A DNA stretch of 30,658 nucleotides from JAYWIG01 sp043789035. GTDB taxonomy: Bacteria > Pseudomonadota > Gammaproteobacteria > Burkholderiales > Burkholderiaceae_E. Below are positions 7,224 through 14,344 of the stretch, piece by piece (the first letter of the stretch is position 1; every line of letters begins with the position of its first letter). Made by a program: the position numbers and the translations under genes. The notes under the pieces are model-generated. The model saw nothing but the letters and a program-made list of their open reading frames with translations. It had not been told where the DNA came from and made no database searches. The stretch covers positions 1 through 30,658 of the forward strand of contig JAYWIG010000304.1 of NCBI GenBank assembly GCA_043789035.1, given 5' to 3'.

Positions 7224-7487
7224 ATGGGCGCAGGCGATGTTTTAACTGTTTCAGCTAAAGGGCAAGTGGTTATCCCCCAGGCCATTCGAACCGAACTAGG
7301 AATAACGCCTGGCAGCGAGGTAGAGGTTCATAGAGAAGGTTCCAATGTCATGATTCGACTAAAAAACGCTCGACCAGCGAGTAAGTTGGAAGACGGTATT
7401 GGCATGCTCAAGTATGCTGGGGAAAAAAAGTTGGAAAATTTCGATATCGGCGTAGAAATGCGTAAGCACGAGGCGAAGCATAAGTGA
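7224..7487 (+). CDS. vapB: VapB/MazE-type antitoxin with AbrB-like domain
   Basis: The 87-residue product starts with the swapped-hairpin AbrB DNA-binding fold (VSAKGQVVIPQAIRTELGI, about residues 9-27), used by VapB antitoxins to bind their own promoter. The C-terminal tail is charged and would neutralise the toxin. AGGGAAG lies a few bases before the ATG. Its stop overlaps the GTG of the toxin gene (GTGA), so antitoxin and toxin are co-translated. Autoregulation of the pair is expected from the family. Confidence 0.9.
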   Translation: MGAGDVLTVSAKGQVVIPQAIRTELGITPGSEVEVHREGSNVMIRLKNARPASKLEDGIGMLKYAGEKKLENFDIGVEMRKHEAKHK

Positions 7488-7897
7488 TTGCTGTTGACAC
7501 GAACGTCTTGGTGCGACTTTATGTTGATCCGGTGAATGCGAATGAGAGTGATGTTCAGCGGAAAAAGGCGATCACCTTGTTCAAATCTGAATCTGCGATC
7601 TACGTTCCAATTACAGTTATCTTGGAGCTAGCGTGGGTGATGCGAAGTTTCTATGAATTTTCTGCACAGAACTTGCGAGATGTTCTCGCCCATCTGACTG
7701 GTTTACCCAACGTTGAAGTTGAGCATTGGGCAGAAGTTAACTCTGCAGCGGAGCTTGCCTGCAAAGGCTTCGACATTGCTGACGTACTTCATGCGTTGCT
7801 ATCAGTTCACACGGAAGCGTTCGTTACTTTTGATGATAAGAAGCTTGTGCGGCGAGCCAAGCGGCTTGGCGTACTTTCTCACGTCCGCACGCTTTAG
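7484..7897 (+). CDS. vapC: VapC-type PIN-domain toxin ribonuclease
   Basis: The 137-residue protein is a PIN domain that cleaves RNA with a metal-binding acidic cluster. D5 (VDTNVLVR), E48 (ILELAWV), D97 or D100 (FDIADVLHA) and D117 (FVTFDDKK) are all present, so the active site looks complete and the length is normal. Translation starts at GTG 7484, overlapping the antitoxin stop. A second toxin locus at 12.4-13.1 kb has an intact antitoxin but a ruined toxin, so this is the only functional VapC in the window. Confidence 0.92.
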   Translation: MIAVDTNVLVRLYVDPVNANESDVQRKKAITLFKSESAIYVPITVILELAWVMRSFYEFSAQNLRDVLAHLTGLPNVEVEHWAEVNSAAELACKGFDIADVLHALLSVHTEAFVTFDDKKLVRRAKRLGVLSHVRTL

Positions 7898-7955
7898 TTT
7901 GAGGGTTGATGCAAGCGTTCACGTGGAGCATCTGACTATTCGGCTCAACAAGCGT

Positions 7956-8429
7956 TTAGAGAGGACGCCGGGAATGGCAATAACCGAAGGCCCGGCGCCT
8001 ATCGATTGATGCTAATCCGAGTTCCATCTTTGGAGATGAGGATATTCTTACCAAATGGGGTACTAAGCGCCGCGCTCGGTACAAGGCCCTCGTGGCGTCG
8101 TAAATCACTTCGTACTCGCCCATAAGCAGCAAGGGAGGCATCTGCATCGCCTGCAAATCTGTGTCAGAAAACACCGTTGGCGGTAGTGCACGCGTAAATC
8201 TAAAGTGTTTCAAACCGAGATTGGTCAACTCGATCACCTTTGTCATAGCGTCGCGACTCACCGCGTCGTATGGATCGTTCGTGAATCCCAGCCAGCGCAT
8301 AAATGAGTTCACAGTGAAGCGAGTCGGAAGCATCATCATCGGGATTCCGCGTAGAGCAAATTGTCTGACAAGCTTAAGGATGCTTGCAGCAGGACAGTGG
8401 AGGATGAGTCTCTGAACACGCCCATAACA
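7956..8429 (-). pseudogene. Truncated alpha/beta hydrolase fragment
   Basis: The minus-strand frame is open from 8429 and reads RVQRLILHCPAAASILKLVR, then QFALRGIPMMMLPTRFTV, and later VFSDTDLQAMQMPPLLLMGE and YEVIYDATRALYRARRLVP. This is the cap and C-terminal half of an alpha/beta hydrolase, including the GExEVIY acid region. Both ends are lost: upstream there is a stop in frame (8430-8432) and no nucleophile elbow, and after RRLVP (near 8065) the sequence no longer resembles the family and lacks the catalytic His region. It is a remnant, distinct in sequence from the hydrolase at 3.9 kb. Confidence 0.75.
7999..8058 (-). pseudogene. Possible PAS-domain tail fragment
   Basis: In another minus-strand frame the sequence reads PFGKNILISKDGTRISINR and stops at TAG. 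The SKDG-TRISI pattern resembles the last strands of a PAS fold in sensor proteins. It lies where the hydrolase homology ends, so it may mark a junction between two decayed genes. With only 19 residues this is weak. Confidence 0.25.
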
Positions 8430-8541
8430 TCAATGGCTTAAACCCGGTAGCCTTTGCTCAAAGCAGAAATGTTAGGAGTCCACATCGTCAGCGTCACCCA
8501 ATATCCGTTCAAAATTCATGCGGACCCGGCTCGCTATGCGG

Positions 8542-8559
8542 GTCTGTTCGCTGCCGCAC
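8542..8559 (-). promoter_or_regulatory. Shared dyad motif, copy 5 (before the hydrolase remnant)
   Basis: The minus strand reads GTGCG GCAG CGAAC AGAC. It points toward the decayed hydrolase on the minus strand, about 115 bases away. It also lies only 38 bases before the first start codon of the divergent acyl amino acid synthase operon, and could affect that promoter from the opposite orientation. Confidence 0.6.
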
Positions 8560-8596
8560 TGACGAAACGGCTAGTCCCATTTAGATTAGCGATCCG

Positions 8597-9424
8597 TTGC
8601 AGCGCAACCTGTTGTCATCGATTTCTCGCAAACTCTTAGGATGCAGATTGCCCTCCAACACTATCATCTATGTGCCTTTCGACCATGCGCATCCGTTGCA
8701 CTCGCTTATTCAGGATGCTTCGCCCTGCGACGGGCCGCTTGTTGATGAAGCGGGGGACCGCCTGTTCCAAATTCGCACTGCCGATTCGCAGGGGCACCGC
8801 AGCTCAGCCAGTATATTGATCAATCGAATGTATGCGACGCGGGGCTACTTCAGCTCTGCTTTGGCAACGCAACAGTTGCCCAGTCGAATTACCTTGATAG
8901 CTAGCGCAGCCGGGATAACTATCGGCACAATTACCATCGGCTTTGATTCACCCCTCGGTTTGAATGCGGATGACCCATTCATCAATGAGACAACCTTACT
9001 TCGGGAAGCGGGACGTAACCTATGCGAATTTACAAAGTTGGCTATCGACAGCCTAGTACGCTCTAAAAGAGTGCTTGCCTGCTTGTTTCATGTCGCTTAC
9101 ATCTACGCCCATCGCATGATGCACTTTGACGATTTGTTGATCGAAGTGAATCCTCGACACCGGCGCTATTACGAAAACATGTTGGGCTTTGAAGTGAAGG
9201 GGGGGCAGCGGATCAATCCACGTGTGAATGCACCGGCCGTGTTGCTATGTTTGAACTTTGACCATGCCCGTGCGCAGATCGCGCTGTATGGCGGTAGACC
9301 AGAAATGGGCGACGATCTGCGATCGCTATACCCCTATTTTTTTTCAAGCGCCGAAGAAGCCAGCATTATCGACCGTCTGCGGCGCACCCAACCCGATGCG
9401 GCATACACTCCGCAGCCCCAATGA
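8597..9424 (+). CDS. N-acyl amino acid synthase, FeeM-like (GNAT-fold acyltransferase)
   Basis: FeeM-type enzymes join a fatty acyl group from acyl-ACP to an amino acid. The product shows the hallmark blocks in order: LFQIRTADS (56-64), SILINRMYATRGY (72-84), ITLIAS with TIGTITIGFDSP (98-119), CEFTKLA (143-149), FHVAYIYAHR (164-173) and LIEVNPRHRRYYENMLGF (181-198), then NPRVNAPAVLLCL. The fold is related to acyl-homoserine lactone synthases. No in-frame ATG exists before Met78, which sits inside the core motif. The first start codon after the upstream stop (8582-8584) is TTG 8597, with no clear ribosome binding site, so the start is uncertain. The stop overlaps the next ATG (ATGA), making this the first gene of a three-gene operon. 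Confidence 0.87.
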   Translation: MQRNLLSSISRKLLGCRLPSNTIIYVPFDHAHPLHSLIQDASPCDGPLVDEAGDRLFQIRTADSQGHRSSASILINRMYATRGYFSSALATQQLPSRITLIASAAGITIGTITIGFDSPLGLNADDPFINETTLLREAGRNLCEFTKLAIDSLVRSKRVLACLFHVAYIYAHRMMHFDDLLIEVNPRHRRYYENMLGFEVKGGQRINPRVNAPAVLLCLNFDHARAQIALYGGRPEMGDDLRSLYPYFFSSAEEASIIDRLRRTQPDAAYTPQPQ

Positions 9425-10320
9425 CTGATCAAGCGCCAACAGGCGCTGATGACGATGCTGCTTATTTCTCCTACGACTACGCTTTTTCGCGAAACTTGGG
9501 TTGGCTACTTGAAACCGAGCAACTGCGCTTAAAGCAGACGCGTGTATGCATAGCGGGGCTGGGCGGCGTGGGTGGAGTGCACTTGCTCACGCTTGCGCGT
9601 TTAGGTGTGGGGGCGTTTTCGGTGGCCGATTTCGATACCTATGCATTGGCAAATTTCAACCGCCAAGTGGGTGCAACCATGTCTACCCTCGGCAAGAGAA
9701 AAACGGATGTGATGATCGCCATGGCGCTTGACATCAATCCCGATATTGACATTCGCGTATTTGATCAGGGTTTAGACGGCAACAACCTCGATGCGTTCTT
9801 AAAAGACGGTAATGTCTATCTTGATGGACTTGATTTTTTTGCCTTGCCGGTTCGACGTTTGGTATTTGCGCGTTGCCGCGCCTTGGGTATCCCGGCGGTC
9901 ACAGTCGCGCCTCTGGGAATGGGAGCAGCTTTGCTGAATTTTTTGCCTAGCGGCATGAGCTTTGATGACTACTTTCAACTTGAAGGTCAAACTGAAGATG
10001 AGCAAGCCTTGCGTTTTTTAGTGGGCTTATCGCCAAGTATGTTGCAAATGTCATACTTGGTTGACCGAAGCCGAGTTGATTTAGCGCAGCGCCGCGGCCC
10101 TTCGACTGCCATCGCGGTGCAGCTGTGCAGCGGTGTGGCGGCAGCGCAGGTGCTAAAACTTGTGTTGGGTCGCGGCAAAGTAATCACTGCGCCCCACGGC
10201 CTGCACTTTGATGCTTACACCAATCAAATGCACAGAACTTGGCGGCCTGGCGGCAATCGCAACCCAATTCAGCGCTTGTTGTTGCGTCTGGCTAAGCGTC
10301 GATTGCGAGGTGCTTTGTGA
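9421..10320 (+). CDS. E1-like ThiF/MoeB-family adenylyltransferase
   Basis: The 299-residue protein has the E1-like ATP-binding core: GLGGVGG at 46-52, acidic D70/D72 in VADFDTYALANFNRQ, the N80-R81-Q82 triad and K92/K94 in GKRKTD. Family members activate a carboxylate, usually the C-terminus of a ubiquitin-like or sulfur-carrier protein, as an acyl-adenylate. Only three cysteines are present (43, 152, 236). The paired CxxC zinc sites of MoeB/ThiF are missing and there is no obvious acceptor Cys after the core, so it may only adenylate. The N-terminal 40 residues and a basic C-terminus (LAKRRLRGAL) are extra. No ubiquitin-like gene lies nearby. It overlaps both neighbours by four bases. I infer that it acts on the FeeM product or another small carboxylate. 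Confidence 0.87.
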   Translation: MTDQAPTGADDDAAYFSYDYAFSRNLGWLLETEQLRLKQTRVCIAGLGGVGGVHLLTLARLGVGAFSVADFDTYALANFNRQVGATMSTLGKRKTDVMIAMALDINPDIDIRVFDQGLDGNNLDAFLKDGNVYLDGLDFFALPVRRLVFARCRALGIPAVTVAPLGMGAALLNFLPSGMSFDDYFQLEGQTEDEQALRFLVGLSPSMLQMSYLVDRSRVDLAQRRGPSTAIAVQLCSGVAAAQVLKLVLGRGKVITAPHGLHFDAYTNQMHRTWRPGGNRNPIQRLLLRLAKRRLRGAL

Positions 10321-11387
10321 TTCCACCGGAGGACTTGCTTTATCAAATTCTGAACGCAGGAATTCAAGCGCCATCGGCAGAGAACATTCACTACTTTTGG
10401 TTGGAGGTTGGCGAACAAACAGTCACTCTGCATGCCACTGGCCATGCCTCATGGGCGAATCGTCCGGACTCGAAAATGTTAGCGTTGATGTCCTATGGTG
10501 CGGTAGTTGAAAACATCACACTCCGCGCGCAGGCCCTAGGTTTTAAGACTCATGAAACTTGGCGATTCGACTCGTCGCGCGTAGTTGAACTAAGCTGGCA
10601 GCCTGCCACACAAAAGCTAGATTTGTTGGAGAGGGCCATCTCAACTCGCCACACAAATCGCCGTTTTTATCAACGTGCGCCGATAGCAAGCGACGTTCTA
10701 GAACAGGTCAGTGCCGCCGCGAATGCTGTTGCTGGCGCGCGCGTTCACTGGTTGACCAGCGGCCCGCAGCGCAGGTTGGCGTTGAGCTTAATACGCATGG
10801 CTGAAACCGAACGCTTTCGTCGTAAGGGCCTTCATCAAGAAATGTTTGGCTCTATCCGCTTCGAGCAAGGATGGGACAGAACGGTGCTTGAGGGCTTGGC
10901 ACCCGCGGCCTTGCAGGTTGAAGCTCCTATGCGGTGGCCATTTGCTTGGTTGCGCCATTGGCGTTTGATGCGTGCGGTCAACATCCTAGGGTCGCATTTT
11001 GCTTTAGGTCTGCGTTCGGGCTATATGCCCTGCGCATTGGCGCCTCATATGGGCTTGTTGATGTTGAACGATGCGAACGAAGATGCGGCCCAGGTAAAGG
11101 CAGGGCGTGCTCTGCAGCGAGTTTGGCTTGCGACTGAACAAGACAGCCTTGCGTTTCAACCAATGGCGGCAGCGACGGTTTTACTACGTCAAATCAGTGC
11201 ACCTGATTGGGTTAGTGCGAACATGCAAAACCGGTTAGACAAACGCTTGCAAGCGCTTTGCGCGGAGCTTGATGTAAACGACCCCGCAGCGCGGCCATAT
11301 ATGTTTTTCCGTTTGGGGCGCGCGCCAGCTCCCACTGCAGTTGCCGGTAGGCGAGCGCTGCAATATTTTTTAAAGCCACCGCCTTAA
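10317..11387 (+). CDS. Nitroreductase-superfamily flavoprotein
   Basis: The 356-residue product resembles the longer Acg-like branch of the nitroreductase family, which binds FMN. Visible blocks are APSAENIHYFWLE near the N-terminus (18-30), STRHTNRRFY (109-118), a long helical middle, and MFFRLGRAP near the C-terminus. The N-terminal half appears to be a degenerate repeat of the fold, as in other members of this length. Translation starts at GTG 10317 in a GTGA overlap with the E1-like gene. The likely role is oxidation or reduction of the compound or adduct made by the two upstream enzymes; that is inference from gene order. The basic, proline-rich end after the last motif has no known role. 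Confidence 0.82.
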   Translation: MIPPEDLLYQILNAGIQAPSAENIHYFWLEVGEQTVTLHATGHASWANRPDSKMLALMSYGAVVENITLRAQALGFKTHETWRFDSSRVVELSWQPATQKLDLLERAISTRHTNRRFYQRAPIASDVLEQVSAAANAVAGARVHWLTSGPQRRLALSLIRMAETERFRRKGLHQEMFGSIRFEQGWDRTVLEGLAPAALQVEAPMRWPFAWLRHWRLMRAVNILGSHFALGLRSGYMPCALAPHMGLLMLNDANEDAAQVKAGRALQRVWLATEQDSLAFQPMAAATVLLRQISAPDWVSANMQNRLDKRLQALCAELDVNDPAARPYMFFRLGRAPAPTAVAGRRALQYFLKPPP

Positions 11388-11400
11388 CTTTCCGCTTTAA

Positions 11401-11418
11401 GTGTTGTAGCGAACAGAC
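11401..11418 (+). promoter_or_regulatory. Shared dyad motif, copy 6 (before the PEP-CTERM gene)
   Basis: The site reads GTGTT GTAG CGAAC AGAC. The left half is weaker than in other copies. It begins 14 bases after the nitroreductase stop and ends 111 bases before the ATG of the PEP-CTERM gene. This argues that the PEP-CTERM gene has its own promoter. Confidence 0.55.
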
Positions 11419-11529
11419 CATAAATAATTCTGCGCATAAGCTCAATGCAAGAACAGTTTAAAAAAACAGGTTCTATACACCGACTCGTACGAACCCGTTC
11501 GAGCGCCACTTAATAGCTTGGAGTTCACC

Positions 11530-12366
11530 ATGACCATAATCCCTTTTTCGCACGCACCTCGCGTCCCGAAGCCACTCGCGATTCGTACGGCAATGGCCGT
11601 AGCGCTAACTGCCCTGTGCTCCAGCGTTTCTGCACTTCCTATGTTTACATTCAACCCTGCTGGAGTGGCCTTAGCTGGTACTGCCTTTACAGCCGACAAC
11701 ATCTTGATTTCAGACTATGCCACTGTACGGTTTGGCGCGGGAAACACTTTCACTGAAACGGGGTTCTTGTCGATCAGTGGAGCACAACTGGGTGGCATTA
11801 CTTTGCTACCCGGTGGTTTGAATAGCAGCTACGGGATGTACATTAGCTTTAGCGGCAACGGCAGCACTGGGCCGGGAAACCCTAGTTTAGTGGGTACCTC
11901 GGGCACTTTCAGTAATTTAAGCTACACGTTGTATGGCTATAACGGCACAGCTACCTTCGGCTTTGATGCCAGCAATAACCCGACTGAAACCGCTACCGGC
12001 GAGAAAATACTAGCGACTGGCAGCTTGGTGTCTGGGAGTGTAGCAACGTCACCAGCAAGCGCTGGTAACTTCACCCCTAGCGCCGCCGCCGATCTCACTT
12101 TCCTTATAGCCGCTGGCGCCAATGCTTTTTTTGTGGCACCGGTTCCGTTTCCTAACTTGGCCTTATCTTCGTTCACCAACACCTCTTCGCAAGTCACACG
12201 TTTCGATGGTGGATTTAGCATTGGTCAAGGCGGCGGTTCATTTAACTTTGCTCCTGTAGCCGCCGTTCCATTGCCTGGCACCTCCGCACTAACCTTTGCT
12301 GGTTTGTGCGCAGTGGGTTTGGTAAAACGCCGCCGCAAAACTACCGAGCTCGCAATCGCGATTTAA
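11530..12366 (+). CDS. PEP-CTERM sorting-domain protein
   Basis: From ATG 11530 (GGAG six bases upstream) the product is 278 residues. It has a signal peptide ending near SSVSA-LPMF, then a Gly/Ser/Thr/Asn-rich beta-type region without cysteines. A C-terminal sorting signal follows: VPLPGTSALTF, a hydrophobic stretch, and the basic cluster KRRRK. The canonical VPEP is here VPLP, a variant seen in the family. Such proteins are cut and anchored or exported by an exosortase and often belong to biofilm or floc matrix; the FNPAGV and TADNILISDYATV region recalls flocculation-type members, which is tentative. A TTG at 11518 would add four residues but lacks a ribosome binding site. No exosortase gene is in the window. 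A terminator follows. Confidence 0.85.
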   Translation: MTIIPFSHAPRVPKPLAIRTAMAVALTALCSSVSALPMFTFNPAGVALAGTAFTADNILISDYATVRFGAGNTFTETGFLSISGAQLGGITLLPGGLNSSYGMYISFSGNGSTGPGNPSLVGTSGTFSNLSYTLYGYNGTATFGFDASNNPTETATGEKILATGSLVSGSVATSPASAGNFTPSAAADLTFLIAAGANAFFVAPVPFPNLALSSFTNTSSQVTRFDGGFSIGQGGGSFNFAPVAAVPLPGTSALTFAGLCAVGLVKRRRKTTELAIAI

Positions 12367-12381
12367 TGGGGCGCTTTCGTT

Positions 12382-12421
12382 AGCGACTTGGGCATTGACA
12401 ATGCCTAAGTCGCTTCTGTTT
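12382..12421 (+). terminator. Strong rho-independent terminator after the PEP-CTERM gene
   Basis: AGCGACTTGGGCATT (12382-12396) pairs with AATGCCTAAGTCGCT (12400-12414). The stem is 15 bp with one G-T pair and a three-base loop, and is followed by the T-rich TCTGTTT. It starts 15 bases after the PEP-CTERM stop codon. Confidence 0.88.
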
Positions 12422-12432
12422 AGAAGCTCATC

Positions 12433-12830
12433 TTAAGTTTTCAACAAACGCAAACCAGAAAATCCAATTTTCGAGGCATTTAGCGACAATTGTTTATCGA
12501 AGGTTGCAAATTTTTCTCCTTCCTTGCACTGCACCGCGTGTAAAGCATCCGCAAAATCTAGACCTGATTCAAAGGTACCCAATACTCGTTGGGTGATAAT
12601 TGGCTCCAATTAGCTAATATTCTCAAGCATCAAAAAACTCTTAAAGCTCTCGCCAATCGTCTTGCTACTTAGACCATAACCTGAACGCAATACCCACTCT
12701 ACTTCCATTAACACCGACGGAGTGACGCTGCATTTTTCGGAGGCAACTAGTTTTTCGGCGACCCGGGCTTGTGCGTGGTCGTTTCCAACCAATAAGGGCA
12801 CGCAACATTGGTAACCAAATAAGCCGCGTC
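12433..12830 (-). pseudogene. Decayed VapC toxin gene
   Basis: Pieces of a PIN-domain toxin follow the intact antitoxin gene on the same strand. The N-terminal strand AAYLVTNV (frame entering near 12826) has no start codon and has lost the first catalytic Asp expected in VDTNV. A frameshift near 12802 moves to the frame encoding VPLLVGNDHAQARVAEKLV and SVLMEVEWVLRSGYGLS. That frame hits TAA at 12610-12612 and then continues in frame as LDFADALHAVQ and KFATFDKQLS to the natural stop at 12433-12435. At least three lesions are present, so no active toxin can be made. An original length near 130 residues fits VapC. Confidence 0.9.
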
Positions 12831-13100
12831 CTAACCCTTGCGTTTGCCAGCGGCTTCACGAGCAACAGTGGCATTCATTTCTTTGACACTTAGAGTGGGG
12901 CCTTTATATGCTATGCCAGCTCTAATCGCCTGTAACCCTAAGAGAAGATTGTTTTTATTTTCAAAGAATACGGGTTTGAGCAAAAGCCCCTCAGCGGTTT
13001 CATGAACTTCTAACTTTGTCTCCAATTGCCACCGATACGAATCACGCAAAGCTTTAGGGATGATGATTTGGCCCTTACTCGACATTACCGTAGTTTCCAT
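12831..13100 (-). CDS. vapB: VapB-type AbrB-fold antitoxin, orphaned
   Basis: The 89-residue product has the AbrB-type DNA-binding start (METTVMSSKGQIIIPKALRD, residues 1-20) and a charged C-terminal tail ending GKRKG. The ATG at 13100 is preceded by AAGGGA at good spacing. An upstream in-frame TTG-like start at 13118 is not needed. The toxin that should follow is a pseudogene with several lesions. The reading frame of the antitoxin remains intact, which suggests either recent toxin decay or continued selection, for example for cross-neutralisation or DNA binding. It is clearly divergent from the VapB at 7.2 kb. Confidence 0.87.
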   Translation of the reverse strand: METTVMSSKGQIIIPKALRDSYRWQLETKLEVHETAEGLLLKPVFFENKNNLLLGLQAIRAGIAYKGPTLSVKEMNATVAREAAGKRKG

Positions 13101-13121
13101 TTTTTCCCTTGAATCCACAAA

Positions 13122-13141
13122 AGTAAGATCATAAACTTACT
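13122..13141 (-). promoter_or_regulatory. Inverted repeat, probable VapB autoregulatory operator
   Basis: AGTAAG (13122-13127) and CTTACT (13136-13141) form a perfect 6-bp inverted repeat with an 8-base AT-rich centre. It is 21 bases before the orphan antitoxin start, where VapB proteins usually bind to repress their own operon. Confidence 0.5.
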
Positions 13142-13215
13142 AATGGCTTCAATATTAATAGTCAACTTTGGTTTGCACCCATTCATTACTTGGCTGAACC
13201 GCTAACGAGGGCAAA

Positions 13216-14205
13216 TCAATCTGCGAGCGACTGCGTAATCGTGTCGATTTGAGCCATCACCTCGCCATTTAAGCGGGCCACCACGTCAATAGCTTTCAGG
13301 TTGTCCTTAAGCTGTGTAATGTTTGATGCGCCGGTTATGACAGTGCTTACCTGCGGGTTGTGTGACACCCAAGCTATAGCCAGTTGCCCCACATTGCAGT
13401 TTAGCTCTTTCGCTAAAAGCGCAAGTTTTGTTACTGCTCCGTTTTTATCCGCATCCGTCAAACCATCCACTAGAAAGCTCATGTCTTTGCGAGCGCCACG
13501 GCTTTGCTTAGGAATTCCATCTCGATATTTACCCGTTAATAAGCCGCTAGCTAGCGGGCTCCATGTCGTGAGGCCGAGACCGACATCCTCATAAAGGCGA
13601 GCGTATTCCTGCTCGACGCGCTTGCGGTGGAATAGGTTGTACTGCGGTTGCTCCATCACCGGCTTATGTAAATTGTGTTTATCGGCAATATGCCAAGCAG
13701 CGCGAATCTCGTCCGCGCTCCATTCGCTTGTCCCCCAATACAATGCTTTACCCTGAGTGATCATGTCACTCATTGCGTGTACGGTTTCCTCAATCGGTGT
13801 TTGTGCATCTGGGCGATGACAATAGACGAGATCGATGAAGTCTAAGTGCATACGTTTGAGTGAACCGTCGATAGCTTGCATTAGGTATTTACGGTTTAGC
13901 GTGTTCTTGCGATTGATTCCTAATGATTCCGTTACTGATGAACTCAGCCCCCAAAAGAACTTGGTTGAAACAATATAGTTAAGGCGCGGCCATTTAAGTG
14001 CTTTGATGGCATCACCCATAACTTCCTCACTTTTTCCATTGGCGTAGACCTCGGCGTTGTCAAAAAAATTGACGCCTTGGTCCATTGCTAGAGCCAGCAT
14101 TTCTTTTGCTTGCTTGACATCTACTTGGTTGGCATAAGTTACCCACGAGCCTAAAGAAAGTTCGCTAACTTGAAGGCCACTGCGGCCTAGGCGTCTGTAT
14201 TTCAT
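13216..14205 (-). CDS. Aldo/keto reductase (voltage-gated K+ channel beta-subunit-like, AKR6-type)
   Basis: The 329-residue enzyme has the aldo/keto reductase tetrad at, counting from the chosen start, D49, Y54 (FFDNAEVYANG), K82 (VSTKFFWG) and H130 (YCHRPD). It also has the YRRLGRSGLQVSELSLGSW opening typical of the AKR6/YghZ branch. It would reduce carbonyls with NADPH in the cytoplasm. The start ATG 14203-14205 is chosen because AAGGA lies six bases upstream; a longer frame to 14241 adds 12 residues. A very good copy of the shared motif lies 55 bases upstream. With the Old Yellow Enzyme and the NmrA-like protein it forms part of a set of NAD(P)H-linked detoxification enzymes here. Confidence 0.92.
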   Translation of the reverse strand: MKYRRLGRSGLQVSELSLGSWVTYANQVDVKQAKEMLALAMDQGVNFFDNAEVYANGKSEEVMGDAIKALKWPRLNYIVSTKFFWGLSSSVTESLGINRKNTLNRKYLMQAIDGSLKRMHLDFIDLVYCHRPDAQTPIEETVHAMSDMITQGKALYWGTSEWSADEIRAAWHIADKHNLHKPVMEQPQYNLFHRKRVEQEYARLYEDVGLGLTTWSPLASGLLTGKYRDGIPKQSRGARKDMSFLVDGLTDADKNGAVTKLALLAKELNCNVGQLAIAWVSHNPQVSTVITGASNITQLKDNLKAIDVVARLNGEVMAQIDTITQSLAD

Positions 14206-14260
14206 ATCTATCCTTTGTAGTCTTTTTTGGCAGGCAAGCATGGTCGACTTAAATATCGTC

Positions 14261-14278
14261 GTCTGTACGCCATCGAAC
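14261..14278 (-). promoter_or_regulatory. Shared dyad motif, copy 7 (before aldo/keto reductase)
   Basis: The minus strand reads GTTCG ATGG CGTAC AGAC. It ends 55 bases before the preferred start codon. Over the wider 20 bases (CAGTTCG-NNN-GCGTACAGAC) it matches copy 4 at 18 positions. Confidence 0.65.
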
Positions 14279-14344
14279 TGACTAGTATGAGATGTAGTTG
14301 CAAACTGATTCCGTTACGACCTTATAGTTTGAAAAGGAATAATA

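Noticed and set aside
7966..8000. Inverted repeat CGCCGGG/CCCGGCG after vapC as a terminator
   Set aside because: The loop is about 20 bases and no T run follows, so termination is not supported.
8454..8639. 61-codon plus-strand frame before the FeeM-like gene
   Set aside because: It has a TTG start, no ribosome binding site and no family match, and it overlaps the start region of the synthase in another frame.
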